Of a stretch of 23,174 nucleotides of DNA, positions 14,701 to 22,139 are shown in pieces. Positions within the stretch are counted from its first letter, which is position 1, and every line of letters begins with the position of its first letter. The notes beneath the pieces are model-generated. The model saw only the letters and a list, made by a program, of their open reading frames with translations, had not been told where the DNA came from and made no database searches. This DNA comes from Baffinella frigidus (taxonomy: Eukaryota > Cryptophyceae > Cryptomonadales > Baffinellaceae): NCBI GenBank assembly GCA_026770585.1, contig MU646445.1:55293-78466 (forward strand), read 5' to 3'. Position numbers and translations under genes: made by a program.

Positions 14701-17489
14701 TGGTCGATCTCGTTCAACCTCAACGATGACTGGGTGTCCATGTACTCCTTCTGCCGCGACAACGAGGCGCCCCTCGTTAACCAGGTTGCGAGCCTCATCC
14801 CTACCAGGCCAGAAATGCTACTATTTCTTACATGTGTCGTTTTTGAATTTGTACCATCGCGAATCTCCGCTCGTTAACCAGGTTTCGAGCCGCATCCCTC
14901 CCACACGCACGCGCCCCTTTAGCGGTTTTAGGGTTGAGAGTTCCAACCAGTTTTCCACTCGAGGCCCAGACATGGGACTATTTCCTAAATGTGTCATTGT
15001 TGAATTTGTACCAGTCGCGAATCTCCACTGGTCGGTTGAGAGCCGCATCGCCCCTCCCATTGGGGCCCTGGTCGACCATTGATTTCATCTCGGACCATAC
15101 CAGCATCTGTCCTGATGAAAAGGCGTAAGATAGCATCATTTGATGCCTAAAATAGCATATAAACCCTTACCTTCAGCGTGGGGGGCCTAAGATAGCGGGA
15201 CAGATTCTGTCTTGGTCCGAAATTAGATGGGATGGCTGGCAAGCACAGGCGGTGCACGCGGCTGCCTGCAGCAAGTGTTGTTGAGCGCTGCACGCAACAG
15301 CCTCCCGCACGCACGCTACGGGTCACTCCACCCGTTGAATTTGAAGCACCGCGTCAGGACCCACCCACGCACCGTAGGAGCCTACAGCAGGTAGCCCGAC
15401 GTCCATCAGCCTGGGACCTCCTTGCAAGCCATGCGGGGCCTTGGTTTTGAGTAACCCCTGCTGTCGCAGGGCCGACCCCGCCCCCCCACGTCCCGCTTTC
15501 TCAGAGTCTCGGGTCTTGCTTTTGATGCCCCCCCCCCACTCCCCCCGAGACTCCCACGGCTGCTGACGAAACCGGGCAGGATTTGCACCAGGACGGTTCT
15601 AAACCGGGTTCACTTAGTTCCAGAAAAAGGTCTGCCTAGTCAACAGGTGTTCCCCCACTCAGAAGGCTACAGGGGCCGCTTTTGAACCGGAATTGGGGCA
15701 TTTTCTATAATTTTCTTTTGGAAATGGCCACGTTACCCCCGGATATCCGGGGGCCAGAGGCGTCATGCTCCTTTGTCCCACGGATCTATATGAATTCTGG
15801 CTTAATTTCAAATATTTTGATGCTATCTTAGGGGTGATTATGTGCTATTTAAAGTTACATGAACGCTAATATGACCAATACGTGTCCATTACTACACTTA
15901 AAACAGCACCCCCCCATGTTTGAATTTGAACCAGAATGCAATTTAGATCGCGATCCGCAGTGACCCTCACCGCACAGCCAGCACAACCTCGCCTTGTGAC
16001 TCGCCCCACAGTGACCGTCAGCGCATGCCTCAAGCGGCGCGGTTCCAGCGCTGTTCAGGGGCGTGCCCAGGTGGCTCAGGGTCGTGCCCCTCACCGCATC
16101 TTTCAGCGGAAGCCCGAAGGATTCTCAAGGCACTTTAGCCAGATGTGGTTAAGATAAGACAGTCGTGTCCTTCGAGCCCTCCGGCGTGGCACGGAGCTGT
16201 CCCTCGACAGAACGATCATCAAATCTGATGTAAACGTTATACCCGTTTATGAACGCTCCACAACAACACCAGGGGCCCGGGCTGACGAAACTGGTTGGAC
16301 CAAATAAACTGAGACCCTAACCCCTGGAACAGGGGCGGTGGTTCGACCAGACGCCGTGCGTGGACCGCGACTCTCTTGGGGGGTTCCAATTCAACCCCTA
16401 CATCGCGTGGCTGCTCCTCGTCAACTCCACTTACATCGCGGGGTCCTTGACCCCTCACCCTAAACCCTAAAATATAAACCCTAGACACCAAACATTGAAC
16501 TCTAAAGCTTCAACCCTAACCCTCAAACCCTAACCCCCAAATCCCAAAACCCAAACCCTAAACCCTAAACCCCAGACCCTACCCCAACCCCCAAACCCTA
16601 AACCCCAAACCCCAAACCCTACCCCAAATCCCAAAACCGAAACCCCAAACCCCAAACCCCAAACCCCAAACCCTAAACTGCCACACCCTAACCCAGGGGG
16701 GTGATCACCGTGATCGCGACGCTGCTCTACCTGGGCCTTGGGTAAACCCCAAACCCCAAACCCTACCACCTAAACCCTAAACCCTAAACCCTGAACCCTG
16801 AACCCTAAACCCTCAACCCTAAACCCGAACCCCTGACACCTAAACCCTCAACCCTAACACCTAAACCCTAAAACCTATACCATGCACCCTAAACCTAAAC
16901 CAAACCCGAAACCAGGTCTGGCTTCACGGAGACCATGATGACCGACCGGATGGGCAAGTAAGCACCACACCCCTCAACCCTAAACCCTACACCCTAAAAC
17001 CCTAAACAAATCCCTACACCCTAAAACCCTAAAACCCTAAAACCCCTACAACCCTACAAAGAAACCCCCAAACCCCACACCCCACATCCTAAAACCTAAA
17101 ACCTACGCCCTGAAACCCCAAACCCGTTCCCTACGGGTCAGGGTAGGGTAGGGTTTTAGGGTAGGGTAGGGTAGGGTAGGGTAGGGTAGTGTAGGGGTTT
17201 TAGGGTTTCAGATTTGTTGGGGTTTGGGGTTTGAGGGGTTTCGGGTTCAAATCTAAACCCTCAACACTGAATACCAACCCCCCAAATCCTGCACCCCTGC
17301 ACCCCTCAACCCCAAACCCTAAACCCCACCCCCCTAAAAAATCCAATCCACCAAACCCCTCAACCCTAAACCCTACACTCCAAACCCTAACACCGAAACC
17401 CGAACCGAAACAGGTACCTGGTGACGCTCTCGGACCTCCCGACGATCCGCCTCCCCTTCCCGCCCCGCCCGCCCGCCAACCGCGAGTAG
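11705..17489 (+). CDS. Unrecognised cysteine-rich multi-pass membrane protein, complete 12-exon gene (409 aa)
   Basis: Exons: 11705-11767, 11897-12174, 12273-12431, 12892-13042, 13167-13213, 13400-13471, 13737-13830, 14692-14784, 16333-16442, 16697-16741, 16916-16957, 17414-17489 (TAG). All introns are GT-AG and the 1230 nt divide into 409 codons plus stop. The start is the first ATG (MAGFECAEKCDGAVGICR); the second exon adds a membrane segment (VVAGLLLFIGITCQFWAGL, residues 23-41). Residues ~42-233 form a loop with about nine cysteines and NPWSE, NCIIDKG motifs. Further membrane segments are YILIAGPLVAMLGAFFTTC (234-252), NILLVSVILLLV (~270-281) and PYIAWLLLVNSTYIAGGVIT continuing to LLYLGLG (~342-371). 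A second, shorter Cys-containing loop (FCRDNE, TPCVDRD) lies between the last two, and the tail is proline-rich. The layout is tetraspan-like, but no known family motif is visible; function unknown. Codon phase and hydrophobicity support every exon. The exon 7 acceptor is the least certain. Confidence 0.8.
12175..12272 (+). repeat. Short intron of ACCATAAACC/CCCTGAAC repeats
   Basis: The donor is AG|GTATGA and the acceptor is AACAG|GTAC. The body is ACCATAAACC and ATGAACC units, like the channel intron at 1579-1794. Confidence 0.8.
12432..12891 (+). other. Intron 3 of the 12-exon gene, with a family-2 element near its acceptor
   Basis: The donor is GTCTCG and the acceptor is ATCACAG. The frame would stay open for eight more codons past the donor (to TGA at 12448), but exon 4 joins in phase to give NSNWFLAQSSDR, so splicing is preferred. 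No telomere-like repeats occur here. Confidence 0.7.
12779..12881. mobile_element. Family-2 fold-back element, copy 5, in an intron
   Basis: The ends are TATCCCTTAAGTGCCCATAG and CTACTCGGCACTTAAGGGAT, with a CCTAGGTAGGTCCTAGGGCC core. It ends 10 bp before the exon 4 start. Confidence 0.9.
13214..13399 (+). repeat. Intron of CCCTAAAC/CCCCAAAC repeats
   Basis: The donor is GTACCCAACCCC and the acceptor is CGAACGCAG. Nearly the whole intron is telomere-like heptamers and octamers. Confidence 0.9.
13472..13736 (+). repeat. Intron of CCCTAAAC/CCCTACAC repeats
   Basis: The donor is GTGCGAACCC and the acceptor is CGGTAG. CCCTAAAC units dominate until about 13670. Confidence 0.9.
13853..13944. repeat. 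Imperfect hairpin with inner CCACTTAT..CAAGTGG stem
   Basis: The left arm GTCTACTTGGTGCGGTCCAC pairs with the right arm GTAGACCGCACCAAGTGGAC (inverted). The inner GCCACTTATGGCGACAAGTG stem recurs as ACCACTTATGGCGATAAGTG near 21659. It lies at the start of the 861-bp intron 13831-14691. Confidence 0.75.
14005..14133. mobile_element. AT-rich fold-back element (family 3), in an intron
   Basis: The ends are GGAAAACGGTTTTAATTT and AAATTAAAACCGTTTCC, followed by GCATGAAATCC. The copy at 2913-3046 is likewise followed by ACATGAAATCC. The centre carries ACTAGTACTAGT. The rest of this intron has no gene; short CCTGAACCCTAA units run into the acceptor at 14691. Confidence 0.8.
14774..15057 (+). repeat. 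Tandem ~110-150-bp units copying the exon 8 donor region
   Basis: CTCGTTAACCAGGTTGCGAG (exon end plus donor) recurs as CTCGTTAACCAGGTTTCGAG at about 14869 and, diverged, as CACTGGTCGGTTGAGAGCCG near 15028. Between copies, ACTATTTC.TA.ATGTGTC and GAATTTGTACCA..CGCGAATC are also repeated. Confidence 0.8.
15078..15231. mobile_element. Fold-back element (family 4), copy 2
   Basis: The left end GATTTCATCTCGGACCATAC pairs with the right end CTTGGTCCGAAATTAGAT. Inner CATCTGTCC / GGACAGATT also pair. The internal GATAGC-type motifs are repeated. Related to 7464-7613. Confidence 0.7.
15833..15945. repeat. Dispersed repeat, copy 2 (partner at 8942-9058)
   Basis: GATTATGTGCTATTTAAAGT, TACATGAACGCTAATATGAC and a downstream ATGTTTGAATTTGAACCAGA segment match the other copy in order and orientation. 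Both end near CAGAAT. Confidence 0.65.
16443..16696 (+). repeat. Intron of CCCTAAAC/CCCCAAAC repeats
   Basis: The donor is GTCCTTG and the acceptor is TAACCCAG. Telomere-like units fill it almost entirely. Confidence 0.9.
16742..16915 (+). repeat. Intron of CCCTAAAC/CCCTGAAC repeats
   Basis: The donor is GTAAACCCC, so the donor itself is part of the repeat. The acceptor is GAAACCAG. Confidence 0.9.
16958..17413 (+). repeat. Last intron: telomere-like repeats containing an inverted G-rich block
   Basis: The donor is GTAAGC and the acceptor is CGAAACAG. C-rich CCCTAAAA units flank a segment at about 17135-17250 in which the strand flips (GGGTAGGGTAGGG and TTTTAGGG). This is the only strand reversal of the repeat that I see within an intron. 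Confidence 0.85.
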
Positions 17490-17560
17490 GCTTAACTTGT
17501 CAACCGCGAGTAGAGTAAGCTTAACTTGTCAACTGCGAGTAAGTTGCCAACCGCAAATAA
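17477..17560 (+). repeat. Four copies of the stop-codon region (CAACCGCGAGTAG)
   Basis: The end of the coding sequence (Asn-Arg-Glu-stop) recurs at 17501-17513, 17530-17542 and 17548-17560. Spacers contain CTTAACTTGT. Each copy still ends in TAG or TAA. Confidence 0.85.
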
Positions 17561-17607
17561 GTTGTCTGGCGAGGACAGACGAAGGAATGCCGTGGGTTAG
17601 GCCCGCC

Positions 17608-17654
17608 TCGGGACAGAGAGGCCCACCTCGGGATAGATAGGCCCGCCTCGGGAC
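17608..17654. repeat. GGCCCGCCTCGGGA tandem units
   Basis: Three units of AGGCCCGCCTCGGGACAGAG-type sequence. A single copy recurs near 22264. Confidence 0.8.
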
Positions 17655-17773
17655 GTGGGGTGACTCATGGAGGGACGCCTCGGCCCGACATGCCAGGTCC
17701 AGGGCACACGGCCCGAATGTGCGGGTCGCGTTGAATCCAGACCGAGCACGGTCTGGATCGCAGCACTCGACGG

Positions 17774-17895
17774 TACAGGGGTACCTCGCTCATAAAAAGG
17801 CGCCCCCCTTAGGACCCTAAAGTAGGCCTATGCCTAGGACCTTGTGGCGGTACTTAGCGGGGGGGGTGCTTTCTTATGAGCGCGGTACCCCTGTA
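17774..17895. mobile_element. Family-1 fold-back element, copy 6
   Basis: The left end is TACAGGGGTACCTCGCTCAT and the right end is ATGAGCGCGGTACCCCTGTA. The right end is partly duplicated just outside (GGGACCCCTGTAGGG). Confidence 0.85.
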
Positions 17896-17961
17896 GGGAC
17901 CCCTGTAGGGAAGGAGCCTCTGGTCTCGAGTAAATCGTTTCTCGCCGTGCGGATGCTCTGT

Positions 17962-18091
17962 GAGGACCGGGTCCAGGATGGGCCCGCCTCAGGGGAAAAG
18001 GGCTCCACGGTTGGGCCATTACAGTCCAACTAATGGCCCAACCTTGGAGCCCTTTTCCCCTGAGGCGGGCCCATCCCGGACTCCGTCCTCT
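17962..18091. repeat. Long near-perfect inverted repeat (hairpin)
   Basis: About 60-bp arms: GGATGGGCCCGCCTCAGGGG then AAAAGGGCTCCA at left, and TGGAGCCCTTTTCCCCTGAG then GCGGGCCCATCC at right. The loop is about 8 bp (CAGTCCAA). The inner arms are nearly identical; the outer GAGGACCGGGTCC is more diverged. Confidence 0.9.
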
Positions 18092-18195
18092 CAGATGCGT
18101 GGAAACATGACAATGTGCAAGATGCGCATGTGTTCAGGGGTTACTTGAAACCCAGAAAGGTCGCACGCCGTGCATGTATGCGCCTGCGACCACCC

Positions 18196-18500
18196 TACGG
18201 GGACAGAGGCCCACCGTACAGGAAATACTCGTGAGTAAGGACACACTTGTTTTTGATGTGTGGGTGTGGACCTTGGTCAAGCGCGGCGCCACTACGTCTG
18301 CTTCTACTGCTCTTCCCGCTTCCCCTCCACCAGGGCCTTCACTGCCCACTGCGAGGTACATGTATCCCCTGGTGCACTACATGGCGCGGCACCACTGCTT
18401 CTGTTTCTACTGTTCCGGCCGCTTCCCCTGGCGTCCCGTCCGTGTTCAACGCTCATGCGAAACCAGTGGGTGTGTCAAGAGTGCGCGGTCCTTGAAAGGT
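18196..18500 (+). pseudogene. C2H2 zinc-finger gene fragment, copy A
   Basis: One frame encodes HYVCFYCSSRFPSTRAFTAH followed by CEVH, which fits Cys-X2-Cys-X12-His-X3-His (18299-18361). A second, incomplete finger (HHCFCFYCSGRFP) follows in another frame near 18384-18430, then a QWVCQECAVLER segment. The frames do not connect without splicing (GAG|GTACAT is a possible donor) or frameshifts. Related pieces lie inverted at 21849-22664. I read this as a dispersed zinc-finger module, decayed or exon-split, rather than an intact gene. Target unknown. Confidence 0.5.
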
Positions 18501-18542
18501 GCTTTCTCGAGGGGCAAAGCGGATTTCTTTCTTTCGCCAAAG

Positions 18543-18579
18543 GCTCATAACCTGTTCAGAACCTCAACAGGTTATGAGC
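18543..18579. repeat. Small hairpin GCTCATAACCTGTT..AACAGGTTATGAGC
   Basis: Fourteen-bp perfect arms with a 9-bp loop. It lies just past the zinc-finger fragment. No T-run follows. Confidence 0.8.
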
Positions 18580-18601
18580 ACAAGATTACCACTGGGGGGG
18601 G

Positions 18602-18655
18602 GTGGCAGAAGGCGAAGCCTTCTTGGAAGAAACTCCACTCGGGTCCCATAACTTT
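18602..18655. repeat. Dispersed repeat, copy 1 (partner near 21330-21390)
   Basis: AAGCCTTCTTGGAAGAAACT then CCACTCGGGTC resembles AAGCCTTCTTCGAAAGAAAC then ACCACTCGACC at about 21343. The 19336-19372 segment (TTGGGAGTGTTTAAACCCTA) likewise resembles 21300-21335. Confidence 0.6.
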
Positions 18656-18832
18656 AGCTATCCACGGAGGGCCACGGCGTCATCAGCAGGGAGGGAGGGG
18701 GGAGGGTGGGGGTGGGGGGCGAAAGAATGGAAACATGAGAAAGGGGAGCTCCGCTTTCACACCACTCCAGTCACCCACGGTGCCGAGCAAGGATAGGGGT
18801 TGGGGGTTAGGGGTTAGGGGTTAGGGGCGTCT

Positions 18833-18900
18833 CTAAGAAGGAGGGGGGAGGGCGGAAGGGGGGGCGCCACGCCCTCGTCCCCTGCCCTCCCTCCTTCTCA
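18833..18900. repeat. G-rich/C-rich hairpin
   Basis: AGAAGGAGGGGGGAGGGC pairs with GCCCTCCCTCCTTCT around a GGGGGGGCGCCACGCCCTCG loop. G runs could also form a quadruplex. The flanks carry GGGGTTAGGGGTTAGGGG. Confidence 0.7.
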
Positions 18901-19109
18901 GGTAGGAGGTGGAGTTAGAATCCATCCAGAAAATGCTCGTATGAGCGGCCGACACGGGGTACAGTAGTGGCACAATGCGTAGCATGTGCGGCGCTGACGC
19001 TGGTTGGTTGGCAATAAATTTTCAGTCTATCCCTCCCTCCCTCCCTCCTGCTCAGACGCACAACCAAGTGGGTAACTTGCGGCCGTGCGATGTATGCGGT
19101 TCGTGCCGG

Positions 19110-19211
19110 TATCCCTCAAGTGGCCAGTAGGCGCATGCGCCCTACCGTAGGGCCCTAGGACCTGCCTAGGACCTCTTGGGGGTCAAATTCGACCTGGCCA
19201 CTTAAGGGATA
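19110..19211. mobile_element. Family-2 fold-back element, copy 6 (opposite orientation)
   Basis: The ends are TATCCCTCAAGTGGCCAGTA and ACCTGGCCACTTAAGGGATA. The asymmetric core (CGCCCTACCGTAGGGCCC then AGGACCTGCCTAGGACC) is reversed relative to the other copies. Confidence 0.85.
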
Positions 19212-19382
19212 CGCACCCGTGAAGTGCGAGTCAGGCAGGATCCCATCGCATAACGAGCTTGTGGGTGATATTTCAGGAAACACTGTATACGGTGAGCGGG
19301 TCGCTTTACAAACAGAGCAAAAAGCGGCCATGTTGGGAGTGTTTAAACCCTAAAGGACCTAAATGGCAGGGGTGCGCTTCGC

Positions 19383-19474
19383 CCGCCCCTCCCTCCCTCC
19401 CTCCTCCCCTCGACGCAAAGCCAAAGTGGTTGCTCTCTCTTTCTCCATCCCTCCCTCCTTCCTTCCTCCCCCCC

Positions 19475-19530
<56 letters not shown>

Positions 19531-19575
19531 CGCTCGCTCTCTTTTGTGTATGTCTCTGTCTCTCTATCTCTCGCT
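19383..19575. repeat. CCCTCCCTCC / (CT)n low-complexity tract
   Basis: A C/T-only region with a pure CT core at about 19489-19528. Leucine/serine-rich frames here are repeat artefacts. Confidence 0.95.
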
Positions 19576-19588
19576 CTTTCGCGTCGTT

Positions 19589-19648
19589 TAGGTGTTCTCT
19601 TTCACTGTACAAATTCTTGAGGTGTTCTCTTTCACTGTACAAATTCAA
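19589..19648. repeat. Tandem duplication of a ~31-bp unit
   Basis: AGGTGTTCTCTTTCACTGTA followed by CAAATTC occurs twice in a row. Confidence 0.9.
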
Positions 19649-19659
19649 CTTTGGCGCAC

Positions 19660-20290
19660 CGTGTAGGGTGTAGGGATTATGGGAAGAGGGTTGAGGGTTG
19701 AGGGTTGGGATTTCAGAGTTTCGCGTTTAGCGTTGAGCCTTCAGCGTTAAGCGTAAAGCGTTGAGCGTTAAGCGTTAAGCGTTAAGTGTTCAGGGTTTAG
19801 GGTTCAGGGTTTATGAAGCGTTCAGGGTTTAGGGTTCAGGGTTTAGTGTTCAGGGTTTCGGGGTTTAGGATTTAGGGTATAGGGTGTAAGGTGTAGGTTG
19901 TAGGGTGTAGGGTGTAGAATAAAGTGTTGAGGATTGTTTTTAAGTTTTGAGAGTTGAGGGTTGTTTTAAGTTGTGAGGTTCAGGGGTTAGAGCGTTGAGC
20001 GTCAAGCGTTGACCATTGATGGTTGAGAGTTTAGGGTTTAGGGTTTAGGGTTTAGGGTTTAGGGTTTAGGGTTTAGGGTTTAGGGTTTTGGGTTTAAGGT
20101 TTAGGGTTTGGGGTTTTGGGTTCAGGGTTTCAAGTTTATCAAGGGTTCAGAGATAAGGTTTTAGGGTTCAGTGTTCATAGTGTAGTGTTCAGGGATCATC
20201 AAGAGTTCAGGGTTCAGGGTTTAGGATTCAGCCTTCAGGGTTTAGGGTTTAGGCTTCAGGGTTTAAGGTCCAGGTTTCATGGTTCAGGTT
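19660..20290 (-). repeat. Long TTTAGGG-type telomere-like array
   Basis: TTTAGGG, GTTCAGGG, GTTGAGCG and GTGTAGGG units span about 630 bp, with eight near-perfect TTTAGGG units around 20030-20095. By the strand rule seen elsewhere it would be an intron of a minus-strand gene, but I found no convincing flanking exon. Confidence 0.85.
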
Positions 20291-20599
20291 TTAGATAGTG
20301 TGGCCGACCAGAAACCATCAACCAGTCTCATAACTTCCCATTTTTTTGTTAAGAACTGAACCTGGTTGGAGTGTGGGGTACCAGTTTTTGAATAGTTTTT
20401 GAAGTCAAAAAAGATGTTTCCTGAACGAACGGAGCGCAAATGGCAGTAGCTTTGTGCAATGTTGGCGATTTCTGTCATGTTCAAATGTTTTGGACTCTCC
20501 GCAGAACACTTTCACCAACTTTGCAACCAAGTTTTATGTAAAAGTCACTCGGGACGACTCAAAATTCATTGGGACAACTTAGGTGCACTCAGGACGGCT

Positions 20600-20930
20600 T
20601 AGGATTCCATAAACTCTAACCCATGACCCCTAAACCCTAATCTCTACCCTCTAACCTTTAACCCCAAACCCCTAACCTCTACCCCTAACACCTAAAATGT
20701 AAAACCTAAACCCTAATTCCTAAACCCTAATTTCTAAACTCTAAACCCTAAATCAAAAATCCCCAAACCCTTAACCCTGACCCCTAACCCCTCACCCCTC
20801 ACCCCTCATCTCTCACACCTAACCCCTAACCCTTCACCCCAAATCCCTAACCCTCACCCGTGACCCTCACCCGTAACCCGTGACCCGTAACCCGTGACCC
20901 GTAACCCGTAACCCGTAACCCCTTCCCCCT
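20600..20930 (+). repeat. CCCTAAA/CCCCTAACC-type array
   Basis: C-rich units (CCCTAAAC, CCCCTAAC, ACCCGTAACCCGTG) on the plus strand, more degenerate than the intron arrays. The orientation is opposite to the array at 19660-20290. The 300 bp between them contain no recognised gene. Confidence 0.8.
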
Positions 20931-21202
20931 TCCGAAGCGCGACCCCCCTTACTTTCGAAGCAACACAAAGTTGGCAGGGTGTGGTCCGACACTCTTTCCT
21001 TGACGGAGAGCTCTCCGTTACATTTCCGACATTCTCTCTGTCATATTTTTCAAGAGTGAAAATGTCGGCCTTGGTAATCTGTGAGAGTGCTCATGACCTG
21101 TTGTGTACTTGAAAACCATTTGATATCACTAGTGAGCCTAGCGCGGTCCCATGGATTACCTCAAACACCCCACTCGAGAACTCACCCTTTATCCCCTCTT
21201 CA

Positions 21203-21263
21203 CGAGCCTCTGCACTGGAGAGCTAAATGCGACCCGAAAGCAAACAATGCTTTCCCTGCAGAT
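21203..21263. repeat. Left copy of a ~60-bp inverted repeat (partner 21977-22038)
   Basis: CACGAGCCTCTGCACTGGAG then AGCTAAATGCGACCCGAAAG is the near-exact reverse complement of the sequence at 21977-22038. Confidence 0.85.
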
Positions 21264-21717
21264 CTTTTCTACGGAAACAAGGCGTAGTGTTGGGCTACGT
21301 TGGGAGCATTTGAAACCTTAAAGACCTGAAATGGCGGAGGCCAAGCCTTCTTCGAAAGAAACACCACTCGACCCCGGGTCTTATAAATTCCAGAAATTCA
21401 ACAGGGGTATGCCTCGCAGCTGGGATGAGTCAATCACATCGAGGTCGCGCTCTTCGACCTCCCTCCCCTCCATGATGCCAAGCAGCGGCATGCAATCCTC
21501 GTCAACCATGACGCGAGCGTTTGGGATTCTGGCTCAAGGGTTGAGGGTCCTGGTTGTGAGCCCTGTGAGGACAGCAGCAGGATGCTCTTTTCTAAGAACA
21601 TGGATAGTTTAGGTGAGATTCAATCACGTTCTCCTGGTTGACTAATCCTGGCTACCTCGACCACTTATGGCGATAAGTGGACCCTTCTAAGTTGACAGCA
21701 CTGTGCGGATCATTCTC
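21264..21717. other. Gene-poor stretch
   Basis: A plus frame at 21331-21612 has no recognised domain and sits partly in a dispersed repeat. A short stem, ACCACTTATGGCGATAAGTG, is at about 21659. Confidence 0.4.
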
Positions 21718-21833
21718 AGGAAACGATGAAATTCCATTGTTCTTGGCAATAAAACTTGCCACCCGATTAGATCTCACTGGAAATAGTAAATAAGTAATTT
21801 TCGTTGCCAGCAGATGACGAAATTTAATTATCC
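21718..21833. mobile_element. AT-rich fold-back element, degenerate (family 3-like)
   Basis: The left part GGAAACGATGAAATTCCATT then CTTGGCAATAAAA pairs imperfectly with the right part TTTTCGTTGCCAGCAGATGA then CGAAATTTAATTATCCCC. Confidence 0.5.
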
Positions 21834-21848
21834 CCACAGATGAGGGTT

Positions 21849-21900
21849 GTGCACCTCGCAGTGTGCCGTGAAGGCCTTGGAGGTGGGGAAGCGGCCCTTG
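21849..21900 (-). pseudogene. C2H2 zinc-finger half (fragment)
   Basis: The minus strand encodes GRFPTSKAFTAHCEVHNPHL. The histidine half matches copy A, but the CFYC half is replaced by unrelated Lys-rich sequence, so it cannot form a finger. Confidence 0.5.
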
Positions 21901-21976
21901 CGTGATTTTTTTGGTCCTTTAGGTTTTAATTTCGCCCAACATACGCGCCAACGACACACCCTTCCGTGGAAAGGAC

Positions 21977-22038
21977 TGCAGAGAAAGCATTTTTGCTTTC
22001 GGATCGCGTTTAGCTCTCCAGTGCAGAGGCTCGTGAAC
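21977..22038. repeat. Right copy of a ~60-bp inverted repeat (partner 21203-21263)
   Basis: Near-exact reverse complement of 21203-21263, with a few substitutions (for example TTTTTGCTTTCGGATCGCGT). Confidence 0.85.
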
Positions 22039-22139
22039 CGTCCCGAGGCGCATGCGCGCCCGTAGTGCACCCTAGCCCCCAGCCCCCAGCCCCTAAAGGG
22101 CTAAACCCTAGACCCCAACCCTGAACCCTAAAGCACCTA

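Larger units (their letters stand above)
14785..16332 (+). other. Largest intron of the 12-exon gene (1548 bp)
   Basis: The donor GTTGCG follows GTTAACCAG and the acceptor is GGAACAG. It contains duplicated exon-end units (14774-15057), a family-4 element, a dispersed repeat shared with 8942-9058, and a palindromic CCCCCGGATATCCGGGGG near 15737. The short open frames inside look non-coding. Confidence 0.65.

Noticed and set aside
19259-19620. Plus-strand frames across the CT tract
   Set aside because: Low-complexity translation; no acceptor, donor or domain supports them.
20284-20484. 66-residue minus-strand frame as an exon beside the long TTTAGGG array
   Set aside because: It is placed where an upstream exon would be expected, but AT-rich codon use, no clear donor and no recognisable motif leave it unsupported.
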